DNA from: Planctomycetota bacterium
GTDB lineage: Bacteria; Planctomycetota; Phycisphaerae; Phycisphaerales; UBA1924
Assembly (NCBI GenBank): GCA_018242605.1
Contig: JAFEBP010000004.1
Span: 509,431 to 573,430 of the forward strand
Reading direction: 5' to 3'
DNA: 64,000 nucleotides
Part shown: positions 8,650 to 17,894 of the stretch, piece by piece
How the letters are laid out: each line of letters opens with the position of its first letter
Numbering within the stretch: position 1 is the stretch's first letter
Translations under genes and position numbers: made by a program
Notes under the pieces: generated by a model
The model's database searches: none
What the model saw: the letters and a program-made list of their open reading frames with translations, nothing else
What the model was told of the DNA's origin: nothing

Positions 8650-9843
8650 TCACCCGCACCCTCCCGCCTCCCATGCGGCGAAGAAGGCATCAACATCTGC
8701 ACCATCGGTGCCGCCGTCGGCGTTGACGTCGGCGTCGCAGTTGCCGACTTCCCAGCGATCAAAGAAGAAGGAGACATCGGCGCCGTCGATACCACCGTCC
8801 TGGTTGAAGTCTGCGGGGCAGGCGAGGCAGGCGCACACGGTGAGCGTGGCAGCGCGACTCGTTGCCCGGCCGCAGGAGTTTGAGACTTTACAGTCGTATT
8901 CAGCTTCATCCGCGTCGGAGACGTTGGAGATCATGAGCGTGGGTGTGTTTGCGCCCACAATCACCGAGCCGGTGCCGGTAGGCCCATCGGTGAGTGCGAT
9001 GCCGTGCTGCCTCCATTGGAACGTGAACGGGCCCGATCCCACGGTGGAGACCTGAAACATCGCGTCGGTGCCGAGGCACGAGAGGGAATCCTGCGGCCCG
9101 CTCGCGCCGATCAGTGTGCTCGCGTTCGCCGAAAGGTGGAGACCGAACAACTCCACCGCACTCGAGCACGTGCTCGCACTGTCGCCGAATATGACGCGGT
9201 TCGCAAGGCTGGGGTAGAGGACCGCGCTGGCCGGAGCGGTCAACACCTCGGTTCCATCGACAAGCACGCGGCCCGTGCCGTTGCGAGCCTCGAGGCGGAT
9301 CGTGCGCACCGGCCCCGCGATCGCCATGTGCACCGTCGGCACGGCGGGCTCCTGATCGGTCATGTTGTTGTTCTGGAGCAGGATCGCGTCGGAGCCGAGC
9401 CACACGCCAAAGACTCTGCCCGATGAATCGATGACCTGGAATCCGTATCCCGCACGCTGACGGCCGAGGCCGCCGACGTCCGGAAGATAATCCGAGGACA
9501 CGACTCGAATGCGCGTCTCGAGCGTGAACCCGGAGTCGAATGAAATCGACGCGTCGCCGCGGATCCAGTACTGATCCGGGCCCGCCGCAGTCGGTCCTTG
9601 AACGAGCGCACCCCCGATGACGCGTGGCGCGGGGTTCCCGGGCTCTGCCACAGCCGTCCAGCACTGTGCTTCCGGCAGAGTCCCGAGTGTCGGGTCGTAG
9701 CCGAACTCAACCTGCGCCATGGCGACATGCGACAGGGCTAGGCTCGCGACGAGCGTGATCGGGCTACTCGCGCCGCGGCCACCAGAACTGCCTGGACTCA
9801 TCCGAGCGCGGTCGAAGGAGTCACACATCTTCAATACAATCAT
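8650..9843 (-). CDS. GC-type dockerin protein with LamG-like domain
   Basis: A 397-residue secreted protein. The leader (about 1-44) ends VAMAQ. A concanavalin/LamG-like domain follows (about 45-260; FTLETRIRVVSSDY and VHMAIAGPVRTIRLEARNG are typical strand patterns), then an Ig-like segment and a dockerin (342-397). The tail ends WEAGGCG, with an extra Gly after the Cys. The ATG at 9843 follows AAGGAAGG closely. The start of this gene is 52 bases after the stop of the HAF-repeat gene at 9896, so the two may be co-transcribed. A glycan-binding surface role is inferred from the domain type; the ligand is unknown. Confidence 0.82.
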   Translation of the reverse strand: MIVLKMCDSFDRARMSPGSSGGRGASSPITLVASLALSHVAMAQVEFGYDPTLGTLPEAQCWTAVAEPGNPAPRVIGGALVQGPTAAGPDQYWIRGDASISFDSGFTLETRIRVVSSDYLPDVGGLGRQRAGYGFQVIDSSGRVFGVWLGSDAILLQNNNMTDQEPAVPTVHMAIAGPVRTIRLEARNGTGRVLVDGTEVLTAPASAVLYPSLANRVIFGDSASTCSSAVELFGLHLSANASTLIGASGPQDSLSCLGTDAMFQVSTVGSGPFTFQWRQHGIALTDGPTGTGSVIVGANTPTLMISNVSDADEAEYDCKVSNSCGRATSRAATLTVCACLACPADFNQDGGIDGADVSFFFDRWEVGNCDADVNADGGTDGADVDAFFAAWEAGGCG

Positions 9844-9895
9844 CGCCTTCCTTTCACACCGGTAAGTATCGTCCCAGAAGACACCCGTTCGCGGC

Positions 9896-11470
9896 TCACC
9901 CGCACCCGCCCGCCTCCCACGCCGCATAGAACGAGTCCACGTCCGCTCCGTCCACGCCGCCGTCGCCATTGACGTCGGCGTCGCAGTGGCCCTGCTCCCA
10001 CGCGCCGAAGAAGCCATCCACATCGGTCCCGTCGATCCCGCCGTCCTGGTTGAAGTCCGCGGGGCAGGCGAGGCAGGCGCACACCGCCAGCGTCGCAGCG
10101 TCGCTCGTGATCTGACCGCACGGGTTAGTGATCATGCAGTCGTACATCCCGGCGTCCTGCGGAGCGGCGTTCGCGATGGTGAGCGTGGCGGTGGTCGCGC
10201 CGCTGATGATGGACCCGTGCGTAGTCTCGCCGTCAGTGATGGGTACGCCGTTGACGCGCCACCGAAACAACAGATGACCTGTTCCGCCGCCTCCGGCCCG
10301 GGCCGTGATGCCGACTTCTCCCGCGACGCACACCGAAGTCGACGATGGCTCACTCAACATGCGGGGCGGCACGAAGCAGGGCACATACGCGACGAACGCT
10401 TCGGTGTTCCCGGCCGGGTTGATGCCGCGACCTACCACGTGGGTGCCGTCGCCGCTGAGTCTTCTTGCCAGAGTCAGGCGCCAGCCCGAGAGGTCCACCC
10501 CGAACTGTCCTGAGAGAACCGACCTGAGCGACCGCATGCCGTTGGTCGAATCCCAGACGAACGCCTCTTGGCCCGCCGCCGTAGTGCCGCGGCCGACAAC
10601 GATCGTGCCGTCATCGGTCACCCCGCTGGCGAGGCTGTTGTACGCGCCGCCGGGAAGATCGCCCAAAGACATCCAGACGCCGTTCTGCCAGCGACCGGCT
10701 TCCTCGCTCGTGGTCTGCGACGCTTCGGTGTTCACAACTCCAACAACAACAGACCCGTCCGCGTTTGCGTCGTAGCCATCACTGAGCGACAATCCGCCGG
10801 GCAGATCTCCCATTCCGATGGCCGGGCCGTTTTCGATCCATCGACAAGCTTCGTAAAGGGAATAGCCGGGCGAGATCCTTCGGCCCACGGCGACCAGGCC
10901 GTCCGCCGAAACACCTGTAACGGCAGTATCGCCCGAGTTGGCGAGTGGTGTGCTCACGCCATTGAAATGACGGATGGCCTGATATCCAGCCCCGCCGGTG
11001 CACCAACCGACGGCGATGTTTCCATCGAAACTCACATCGGTCAACGCGGACCCAGCGCTGTAAGTTGCCGTGGGGGGCACGACCCGCAGGCCGTCGGGTC
11101 GCCAGATTACTCCACGAACGTTTGGGTGGACACCGACAGTGCCGACGATGACCACACCGTCCCCGCTCACAGCCGATGCGCTTCCCTGCGAGTACCCGGA
11201 GGGCTTGTCGAGAACGACTGCTACACCATCGCGCCATACGACCGGTTGCAATCCCACACTATCGGACCCGAGTCCGACCACCGTTCGGCCGTCTGCGCTG
11301 AGATTGCTCGCTTCGCTGTAAAAGGCACCTCCAGCCAGATCGCCGAGAGCAACGAACGATGCAGGCTGCGCGAACGCGGCCCCCGACGCGACCATCGCGC
11401 CGACTAACACCCACGGTGTTGAGCCACCCCGTCCATTAATCTTCTTGTCGCTCATTGCCTTCGACCTCAT
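9896..11470 (-). CDS. GC-type dockerin protein with HAF repeats
   Basis: A 524-residue secreted protein. After a leader with hydrophobic core (about 20-36, ending AAFAQ) there are at least six HAF-type repeats of roughly 45-50 residues, recognisable by LSADGRTVVG, VSGDGVVIVG, VSADGLVAVG, ANADGSVVVG and TDDGTIVVG, each followed by an aromatic 'vxW' strand. These repeats form beta-propeller-like or solenoid structures in extracellular proteins. An Ig-like segment (about 410-465) and the dockerin (469-524, ending GGCG) follow. The ATG at 11470 has AGGAG 8 bases upstream; MSDKK five codons later is the alternative. It is divergent from the sigma factor gene at 11631, so the 160-bp gap holds both promoters. 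Confidence 0.85.
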   Translation of the reverse strand: MRSKAMSDKKINGRGGSTPWVLVGAMVASGAAFAQPASFVALGDLAGGAFYSEASNLSADGRTVVGLGSDSVGLQPVVWRDGVAVVLDKPSGYSQGSASAVSGDGVVIVGTVGVHPNVRGVIWRPDGLRVVPPTATYSAGSALTDVSFDGNIAVGWCTGGAGYQAIRHFNGVSTPLANSGDTAVTGVSADGLVAVGRRISPGYSLYEACRWIENGPAIGMGDLPGGLSLSDGYDANADGSVVVGVVNTEASQTTSEEAGRWQNGVWMSLGDLPGGAYNSLASGVTDDGTIVVGRGTTAAGQEAFVWDSTNGMRSLRSVLSGQFGVDLSGWRLTLARRLSGDGTHVVGRGINPAGNTEAFVAYVPCFVPPRMLSEPSSTSVCVAGEVGITARAGGGGTGHLLFRWRVNGVPITDGETTHGSIISGATTATLTIANAAPQDAGMYDCMITNPCGQITSDAATLAVCACLACPADFNQDGGIDGTDVDGFFGAWEQGHCDADVNGDGGVDGADVDSFYAAWEAGGCG

Positions 11471-11630
11471 GTTTGGTACTCCTGGAGGAATTGCCCCGTC
11501 TCTGCCTCGGCGCGGTGGTTCGGTCGGCTGCAACCCGGCGCCCGAATCAGCCCTCATTCCCGCTTCCACGCTCCTTGCATACGTTCACCCCGTCCCCACC
11601 CCGCCACGTCCCAGCGAAATTGCGTTCCAG

Positions 11631-12212
11631 ATGTATACCCCCGACCCCAGCCCGACTCCCGGCAGCATCACAAGCCTGGTGAACGCGCTCGGTCAGACCG
11701 CGGATTCCGAGCGGGAGGCGTTGATTCCTCGCGTGTACGACGTTCTTCGGCAGATCGCGCAGGGGTGGGCCGGGCACGGGCGGGCCGGGGGGGTTCCGGC
11801 GACCGAGTTGGTCCATGAGGCGTATGTCAAGCTGTTCGGGAAGGGGCCGGTGGAGTGGGAGAACCGGGCTCACTTCTTTGGGGCCGCGGCTCGGGCGATG
11901 CAACAGATTCTGGTGGACCTGTCCAGGCGCGAAGACGTGCGGAGGCGGCACGCGCCGACCTTGGCGGCGGCGACCGAGGATGGAGCGGCTTCGCTCACCT
12001 GGGAGAACCTGGCGGCGCTCTCGGAAGCGGTCAACAGCCTGGAGCGGACCGACCCGGTGCTCGCGGAGATTGTCCGGCTGCGATTCTTCGCGGGGTTAAC
12101 AGAAGAACAGGCGTCGCTGGCGTGCGGGATGCCGCTGCGCACGCTGCAACGGAAATGGAAGGTGGCGCGAGGGTGGCTGCTGCTGCGTATGGAAGGTGAG
12201 CGGGGGGTTTGA
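11631..12212 (+). CDS. ECF-like RNA polymerase sigma factor
   Basis: A 193-residue sigma-70 family protein of the large planctomycete ECF-like class (the TIGR02999 type, by recollection). Region 2 is visible as ATELVHEAYVKLF...FFGAAARAMQQILVD, and region 4 as LAEIVRLRFFAGLTEEQASLACGMPLRTLQRKWKVARGWL, a clear helix-turn-helix. It would direct RNA polymerase to specific promoters. No SD is evident at the ATG 11631; the in-frame extension upstream to 11445 overlaps the divergent promoter region and is rich in Pro, so I exclude it. The next gene, 96 bases downstream on the same strand, is a transmembrane Ser/Thr kinase, a pairing that is common in Planctomycetes and suggests kinase-dependent control of sigma activity. 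Confidence 0.88.
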   Translation: MYTPDPSPTPGSITSLVNALGQTADSEREALIPRVYDVLRQIAQGWAGHGRAGGVPATELVHEAYVKLFGKGPVEWENRAHFFGAAARAMQQILVDLSRREDVRRRHAPTLAAATEDGAASLTWENLAALSEAVNSLERTDPVLAEIVRLRFFAGLTEEQASLACGMPLRTLQRKWKVARGWLLLRMEGERGV

Positions 12213-12307
12213 ACGCGAGCCCGCGCGGGGATGTGCCGGCGCCTGGACTGATACCGTGTCAATGTCGGTCACGGGCTTCAGGAAGGTGAGGGAGTGGTTG
12301 GTACGCA

Positions 12308-14785
12308 ATGACGCCGGAATCCGGTTCAAAGCCTGAGTTCACTCGGACGGCGTGGGAACGTGCCGCGGAAGTCGACCGCGAGCGTGCCGCGCTCGCGATG
12401 GCGGAAGCGGCGATAGACATCGATCCCGCGGCCCGCGACTCATGGCTGGATTCGGCGTGCGCCGGGTCCACCGATTTGCGTGACCGCGTTCGGCGGCTGT
12501 TGGAGGCGTGCGAACAGGCGGAGCGGATGGGGGATGGACTGGTTCTGCCCCCGCTCGCTCCGCCGCGGCTTTCGGCAACGCTTCACACTCCCTTGGAGGG
12601 TGTTCCGACAGAACGACGCGGCACGCGCTTCGCGATCGGCGAGCGGGTCGGAAGATACCGCATCGAGCGGTTCGTCGCGGCGGGCGGGATGGGCGAGGTG
12701 TATGAAGCACGCGACGAGGGGCTGGGACGGCGCGTGGCGATCAAGGTTGTCGCTTCCACCACGTCCGCCGCTCGCTCGAAGAGGTTCGAGTTCGAGGCGG
12801 CGCTGATGGCACGATTGGAGCACCCTGGCATCGCGCGACTCTACGAATGGGCCGAGTGCGACAGGGATGACCGGGCCACCGGGTACATCGCGATGGAGTT
12901 CGTGGACGGCGTGCCGCTCACGCAAGCCGCGGCGGCGATGGCGGATGTGGGAGACCGCGCGGCGTTGTGCCTTCAGTTGTGCGAGGCGGTGGAGTACGCG
13001 CATTCGCGAGGGGTGATCCACCGCGATCTCAAGCCCGCGAACATTCTCGTGGACGGATCCGGCTGCGTGCGTGTGCTGGATTTCGGCATCGGCAGTCTGC
13101 TGGATCCGGCGCAGCGGTCGAACCTGTCGCGGACGGATGGATCTCCGCGTCCGGGGACGCTGGCGTACATGAGCCCCGAGCAGTTGCGGGGCGGCGCGGA
13201 CAGCATCTCCACTCTGAGCGACCTGTACTCGCTGGGGTTGGTGCTGTACGAGGTGTTCGCTGGGCGGCCGGCGTTTTCGTTCACGGATACGCCGATCGAC
13301 GCGGCGATCCGGGCGGTCCTGGACAACGATCCGCCCGCGCTGGGGAGTGTGAACACTGCGTGCCGGGGGGATCTGGAGGCGATCGTGTCGGCGGCCATCC
13401 GCAAGGAGCCCGCGGCACGCTATCAATCGGTCGCGGCGTTGGCGCAGGATCTCGCCCGATTCCGTCGGGGCGAAGCGGTGCTGGTGCGGCGGCCGGGCAT
13501 CGGGGAACGTGCGCGGAGGTTCGTGCGGCGACATCGGGTGCTGAGCGCCACGCTCGCGGCGGCGGCGGTTGCGCTGGCCGCGGGGCTCAGCGTGGCGGCG
13601 GTTCAATACCAGCGCGCGATCGACGCGGAGCGTGAGGCGGAGAGACGATTGAATGAGGCTCGGTCACTGGCGAAGACGCTGCTGTTTGATTTCAGCGCGG
13701 CGGTGTCGAAGTTGCAGGGCTCGGCGCCGCTGCGGGCGATGCTCGCTGAACGCGCGATGGCCGCGTTGGAGCCCCTGGCGGCGGGCACGGCGGATCCGGA
13801 GTTGCTCATGTATCTGGCGGAGGGGTACACGCGACTAGCCATGGTGCTGGGGGTGCCGGGCGGCTCGCACGTTGATCAGTTTGATCGCGCCGCGGAGACT
13901 CTGGAGGCCGCGGAGTCTCTGGGAACGCGAGCCGCGGGGGCGAGACCGAACGATTCGCGGGCGTGGATGGTGCTGGGTGCTGTTCACACGGCGAAGGCCG
14001 GTGCCGCAGGGCCCGCGGACTACTCCAAGTGCCTGCAAGCCGCGACCGAGTGCTACCGCAAGGCGTTCCAACTGCGCGGCTCACGCGTAGACACTCCGGA
14101 AGGCAAGCAAGCGGCCGAACGCGTGGCGTTCTTGGCGGGACACCTGGCGGCCGCCATCTCCGAAACCGATCAGCAGGTGCGGGAGTTCCAGAGTTCGTTC
14201 GATCTGTACGACAACCTGATCGAGCAGTACCCCGGTGAGAAACTGTTCGTGCAGTCGAGGGCAATCGTGCTGAGGAGCTACGGATCTCTGCTGTGCAAAT
14301 CCCGGCCGGCCGAGGCGAGATCTTCGCTGTCACGGGCCGCCGAGGATTTCGAGGGGCTCCTCGCGGCGGACCCCAACGACTACTCGAGCGTTCGCCACCT
14401 TGCTCGTTGCCGAGTCGACCTGGCGGACCTTCTGAGCGACGAAGGGCGACACACCGAAGCGATTGCCCTCATGGACCTCGCCGCGGGACTGGTCGAAGAG
14501 CGGTCGAGGGGCGATCCGACCGACACGCTCAAGCGTGACGACCGGTTCGACTCGGAGATCTGGCGTTCCCTGCCGCGGCTGCGGGCGGCGAGGTCGGACC
14601 TGCTCCCGCGTGAGCAGCGGGCTCGGTGGGCGGCGGACTCGCGTTCGAGACTTGAGGCAGCGCTGGTTGAGATGAAGGAACAGAGGGCGGATGTATCGCC
14701 GCGTGATGGCATTCGACGGCGACGTTTGGAGGAATCGCTCGCGGATGCGAGGGCGGCGGAACGCGAGTTGGGGGCGCCGGAATAG
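12308..14785 (+). CDS. Transmembrane Ser/Thr protein kinase (Pkn type)
   Basis: An 825-residue kinase. The N-terminal 110 residues are a cytoplasmic lead-in, then the kinase domain: glycine loop FVAAGGMGEVYEA (122-134), Lys146 in AIK, catalytic HRDLKPAN (238-245, Asp240), DFG at 258-260, and an activation segment ending SPRPGTLAYMSPEQL. All key residues are present, so it should be active. One membrane helix (about 405-428, RHRVLSATLAAAAVALAAG...) separates the kinase from a roughly 390-residue C-terminal part that is rich in helical repeats of TPR-like spacing. It probably senses an external or periplasmic signal and acts with the sigma factor encoded just upstream. The stop codon lies inside a perfect 20-bp palindrome. 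Confidence 0.92.
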   Translation: MTPESGSKPEFTRTAWERAAEVDRERAALAMAEAAIDIDPAARDSWLDSACAGSTDLRDRVRRLLEACEQAERMGDGLVLPPLAPPRLSATLHTPLEGVPTERRGTRFAIGERVGRYRIERFVAAGGMGEVYEARDEGLGRRVAIKVVASTTSAARSKRFEFEAALMARLEHPGIARLYEWAECDRDDRATGYIAMEFVDGVPLTQAAAAMADVGDRAALCLQLCEAVEYAHSRGVIHRDLKPANILVDGSGCVRVLDFGIGSLLDPAQRSNLSRTDGSPRPGTLAYMSPEQLRGGADSISTLSDLYSLGLVLYEVFAGRPAFSFTDTPIDAAIRAVLDNDPPALGSVNTACRGDLEAIVSAAIRKEPAARYQSVAALAQDLARFRRGEAVLVRRPGIGERARRFVRRHRVLSATLAAAAVALAAGLSVAAVQYQRAIDAEREAERRLNEARSLAKTLLFDFSAAVSKLQGSAPLRAMLAERAMAALEPLAAGTADPELLMYLAEGYTRLAMVLGVPGGSHVDQFDRAAETLEAAESLGTRAAGARPNDSRAWMVLGAVHTAKAGAAGPADYSKCLQAATECYRKAFQLRGSRVDTPEGKQAAERVAFLAGHLAAAISETDQQVREFQSSFDLYDNLIEQYPGEKLFVQSRAIVLRSYGSLLCKSRPAEARSSLSRAAEDFEGLLAADPNDYSSVRHLARCRVDLADLLSDEGRHTEAIALMDLAAGLVEERSRGDPTDTLKRDDRFDSEIWRSLPRLRAARSDLLPREQRARWAADSRSRLEAALVEMKEQRADVSPRDGIRRRRLEESLADARAAERELGAPE

Positions 14786-14799
14786 CGAGCTCGCTATTC
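14780..14799. promoter_or_regulatory. Perfect 20-bp palindrome at the kinase stop codon
   Basis: The sequence GAATAGCGAGCTCGCTATTC is its own reverse complement over 20 bases and contains the TAG stop of the kinase gene. It lies 9 bases before the ATG of the zinc-ribbon membrane gene. It could be an operator or a hairpin at the gene junction. There is no T-run behind it, so an intrinsic terminator is unlikely. Confidence 0.5.
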
Positions 14800-14808
14800 T
14801 CCTGCTGC

Positions 14809-15174
14809 ATGGGCGTTGTGATAATTCTGCTTTGCGTGGTTGTTTCTGGCGTGGGGCTGCTGACGGCGGTGGTCACGGCGTCGCGGCATGGCCGGCGGGG
14901 ATTGGCGGGCGCGTGCGGCGCGGCGCTGGGGAGCGTGCTGGTGTGGGCGTGGGTGTCCTTGTATGTCGGGACCGCCGAGCGGGTCTGGACGGCGCGGAGC
15001 GTGGCGCCGTGGGGGCTCGCATGCACCGGCGCCGTCGGATGCGCGCTGCTTGCGTGGGGAATCGTTGTGATGCGGCGACGCGTGCCGGGTCGCTACGACT
15101 GCCCACGTTGCGGATACGACTGCAAAGGGGTAGATCGATGCCCCGAGTGCGGCGGCGGCACGGCGGGGCGATGA
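14809..15174 (+). CDS. Membrane protein with C-terminal zinc ribbon
   Basis: A 121-residue protein with three hydrophobic segments (about 3-23, 35-52 and 65-88) and a short cytoplasmic tail carrying YDCPRCGYDCKG...RCPECGGG, a four-Cys zinc ribbon of the CPxCGYD type that is frequent in planctomycete membrane proteins. The zinc ribbon is likely structural or a protein-protein contact. It follows the kinase gene by 23 bases and is probably on the same transcript. No catalytic function can be given. Confidence 0.75.
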   Translation: MGVVIILLCVVVSGVGLLTAVVTASRHGRRGLAGACGAALGSVLVWAWVSLYVGTAERVWTARSVAPWGLACTGAVGCALLAWGIVVMRRRVPGRYDCPRCGYDCKGVDRCPECGGGTAGR

Positions 15175-15201
15175 ATCTGTTTGAACGCGCAGATCAGATC
15201 C

Positions 15202-16497
15202 TCAACAGCCGCCCGCCTCCCAAGCTGCGAAGAAGACCCCAACGTCCGCGCCATCGACGCCTCCGTCCTGGTTGACATCCGCGTCGCAGTTGCCGCCGGA
15301 CCACGCGGCGAAGAAGGCCTGTGCATCGGTGCCGTCGATGCCGCCGTCCTCGTTGAAGTCGGCGGGGCAGTCGAGGCAGGCGCAGATGGTGAGGGTGGCG
15401 GGGTTGCTGGTGGTGCCGCCGCAGGAGCTCGTGACGATGCAGCGGAAGCGTGTGAAGTGGCCGAGCCCGATCGCCTCGTCGCCCATCGCGGGCCCGAGTT
15501 GGAGTTGGGCGAGTTGAGATCCGACCGCACTGAATGTGCGTCCGCCCGATATGGCGTTGACACCCTCGTTGACATCGGCCCAGCCCCCCACCGCCGCGGT
15601 GTCCTCCACCTGCCAGCGGTGATTGAACGGCCCGGCCCCCACGGCGCTCACAACAAAGGTGGGAGACCCGGCGCGGCACGTCGAGGTGGAGGCGGGCTGG
15701 GAGCACACATACGGCGAAGGGCAGAGTTCGGGCAGCGTCGCGCCGCTGAACCACTGCGTGAGCGACCCGTGCTCACCATGGCCGCTCAGATCCGTGACGG
15801 TGGTCGCGCCGCGCGGTTCACTGAAGTTGAGGAGCAGGAGCGTGTTCGCGTCGGTGGCAAGGTCGCCCTGGGGAGGGCTGAAGTTGGCTGAGTAACGAGC
15901 GACGTTCGAGATTCGCAGCGTGTCGATGAAGCCGATGAAACCGCCGCTGAAGATGCCCTCGGTGCGGCGGATGGCGCCCACCGCGGCGACCGCCGCGCCG
16001 CCGGTGGCGTTGCTCACCGAGCCGGAACTGCTCCGGGAGCCCACGAGCACACCGTCCAGGTACATGCGTTCCTGGTTTGTGTCCTTGACGTAGGCGATGT
16101 GATGCCAGGCACAGGTCGTGACCGTCCGGTTGATGACCAGGGGGTTCGGGGAAGCGACCGGCCAGGCGTACCCGTACAGGGATGTCGGCGCGACGATGAG
16201 CGTCTTGTCCTCGCCCGCGGCGAGATGCTCGTTCCATACGCGAGCGCCTGCCGGCGAGCTGGGGAGCAGGAGGATCCGAGTTTCGTACGTAGCGGTCGTT
16301 CCCAAAACCGTCGCGCCCGGCAGGCGGATGGTGTCGGTGTTGCGGCTAAAGAACGCGACCTGCGCGACTGCGGAGGAACTCAGAACCGCGCAGGCGATGG
16401 CACCGCGGACGAGCCAGACGGCTCGCGTGCGCGTCGGACCCGGCCCGCGATGATGCGGCGTTCTGGTGGCTGACATGTTTCCGTTCAGCGGCGACAT
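15202..16497 (-). CDS. GC-type dockerin protein with LamG-like domain
   Basis: A 431-residue secreted protein with a long leader whose hydrophobic core (about 28-46) ends SAVAQ. A LamG/concanavalin-like domain follows (about 47-255; typical elements are TYETRILLLP, WHHIAYVKDTNQERMYLDG and IDTLRISNVARYSANF), then an Ig-like segment (275-370) and the dockerin (377-431) with CACLDCPADFN and a final WEAGGC. The start at 16497 has GAGGAG 6 bases upstream. This LamG type binds sugars or proteins in other bacteria; the target here is unknown. The tail-to-tail gap to the plus-strand zinc-ribbon gene is 27 bases. Confidence 0.87.
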   Translation of the reverse strand: MSPLNGNMSATRTPHHRGPGPTRTRAVWLVRGAIACAVLSSSAVAQVAFFSRNTDTIRLPGATVLGTTATYETRILLLPSSPAGARVWNEHLAAGEDKTLIVAPTSLYGYAWPVASPNPLVINRTVTTCAWHHIAYVKDTNQERMYLDGVLVGSRSSSGSVSNATGGAAVAAVGAIRRTEGIFSGGFIGFIDTLRISNVARYSANFSPPQGDLATDANTLLLLNFSEPRGATTVTDLSGHGEHGSLTQWFSGATLPELCPSPYVCSQPASTSTCRAGSPTFVVSAVGAGPFNHRWQVEDTAAVGGWADVNEGVNAISGGRTFSAVGSQLAQLQLGPAMGDEAIGLGHFTRFRCIVTSSCGGTTSNPATLTICACLDCPADFNEDGGIDGTDAQAFFAAWSGGNCDADVNQDGGVDGADVGVFFAAWEAGGC

Positions 16498-16608
16498 CTC
16501 TCTCTCCTCATTTGAATATGCTCGGACTGATCAGGCGAGAACATCGAGCCCGCAAGGGCAGCCAGAGGCTCCAGGACATTGGCGAGGCTGGAGCATCCGG
16601 GTGCGAAG

Positions 16609-17721
16609 TCAACACCCTCCGGCCTCCCACGCCGCGAAGAAGACGTCAACATCAGCGCCGTCCACGCCGCCGTCCTGATTGACATCGGCCGCGGGGTCGC
16701 CCGCTTCCCAGGACGCAAAGAAGACATCCACATCGGAGCCGTCGATGCCGCCGTCGAGATTGAAGTCGGCGGGGCAGTACGTCGCGAACTCCACGATGTA
16801 CCCGTTGGCGTCCGCCGGGCGGCCGTTCGCCGCGGCCAGGTCATCCCAATGACCCGCGGAATCCCAGAACACCAGGCGGTCTTCGTTGATGCCCTGGAAG
16901 AACTGACGATCGTCATTGGGCTCCGCGGGGTACCAGTTGGTCCAAGACCAGGGTTCGCTGTCCGCCCAAATCCAGCCACCCGCCGGCTCGGGGGCGCCCG
17001 GCGCCTGAACACCTCCGAGCCACAGGCCTCGCCGCGCCCCCAGATGATCGACAATGAAAGCTTGTTCATCCGCGGACGTGATGGAGGCCAATGTGCCGCT
17101 CACCAAGCCGAAGGTCATCGATCGGGCCGCGGCGTCGGCATCGAACCAGTTGATACCCGCGTCCGCATCGACCCGCAGATATCCGTGACCGTTCGCGGGG
17201 TTCACGATCGGCGCCAAGGGCACATCGAACTCAACGAGCAAGCCCCGGACACTCCCGGTATTCAGCGCTCCCGCGGCGTCGTTCCAACGTCCATCGCCGC
17301 TCCATGTGATGAGGCGGTCTTCGTTTAAGCCTTGAAAGTACCCGCGGGCATCGTTGGGCTCACTGCCGAACCAGTTCGTGAAGGCCCAGGGCTCGCCGGT
17401 GATCCAGCTCCATCCGCCGCCGGGCTCGGGCGCGTTGGCGGCCTGCACGCCGCCGAGCCAGAGCCCCGACAGATCCACGCCGCGAAGGGTTGCAAGGACC
17501 GCTTCCATCTCTTTCGCCGATGTGATTGTTGCCAAATGGCCGGTGACGCCGCCGAATGAGCGCGCCTCGGCCTGTGCCCGAGCGGCATCCCACACGATGC
17601 CGCCGGAAAGCACCACTTCGTAGTAATGGCCGTTGACGTAGCAATACTTCGGGCTGCCATCGGCCGCGCCGCAGGCGAGTGCCGCGAACAGGGGACAGAA
17701 CATGCGAACGAGACGCGCCAT
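16609..17721 (-). CDS. GC-type dockerin protein with two C-type lectin domains
   Basis: A 370-residue secreted protein. The signal peptide is short (about 1-20, MARLVRMFCPLFAALACGAA). Two C-type lectin-like domains follow in tandem (about 28-180 and 185-315), each with the WLGGVQA, EPxGGWxWxxxEPWxxTNW, EPND and ENR/NEDRL pattern, including the EPND motif at the position that binds calcium and sugar in true lectins. The dockerin occupies 316-370 and, unusually, follows the second lectin directly without an Ig-like domain. The ATG at 17721 is chosen because GAGGGA precedes it by 8 bases; longer in-frame starts lack a site. Glycan binding at the surface is the likely role. Confidence 0.88.
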   Translation of the reverse strand: MARLVRMFCPLFAALACGAADGSPKYCYVNGHYYEVVLSGGIVWDAARAQAEARSFGGVTGHLATITSAKEMEAVLATLRGVDLSGLWLGGVQAANAPEPGGGWSWITGEPWAFTNWFGSEPNDARGYFQGLNEDRLITWSGDGRWNDAAGALNTGSVRGLLVEFDVPLAPIVNPANGHGYLRVDADAGINWFDADAAARSMTFGLVSGTLASITSADEQAFIVDHLGARRGLWLGGVQAPGAPEPAGGWIWADSEPWSWTNWYPAEPNDDRQFFQGINEDRLVFWDSAGHWDDLAAANGRPADANGYIVEFATYCPADFNLDGGIDGSDVDVFFASWEAGDPAADVNQDGGVDGADVDVFFAAWEAGGC

Positions 17722-17831
17722 GAGTGATTCCCTCGACATGAGTGTTGCACGGAGGAACGAATGTTCCGCTCCGTCGTGTGCCAGCAAGAATGAACGATAG
17801 GGATTGACACGATTCACACCCAACCGCTCGA

Positions 17832-17847
17832 TAGTCTGATAAGACTA
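17832..17847. repeat. Short inverted repeat TAGTCT/AGACTA
   Basis: A perfect 6-bp inverted repeat with a 4-base loop lies between the stop of the CAP/lamin-tail gene and the start of the lectin gene, about 110 bases upstream of the latter. It may be an operator or a weak hairpin. Its size makes chance occurrence possible. Confidence 0.3.
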
Positions 17848-17894
17848 CAACGTGTCGCCGTCGCAATCTGAGTGTGCCGCTCACGCTCACCGCC

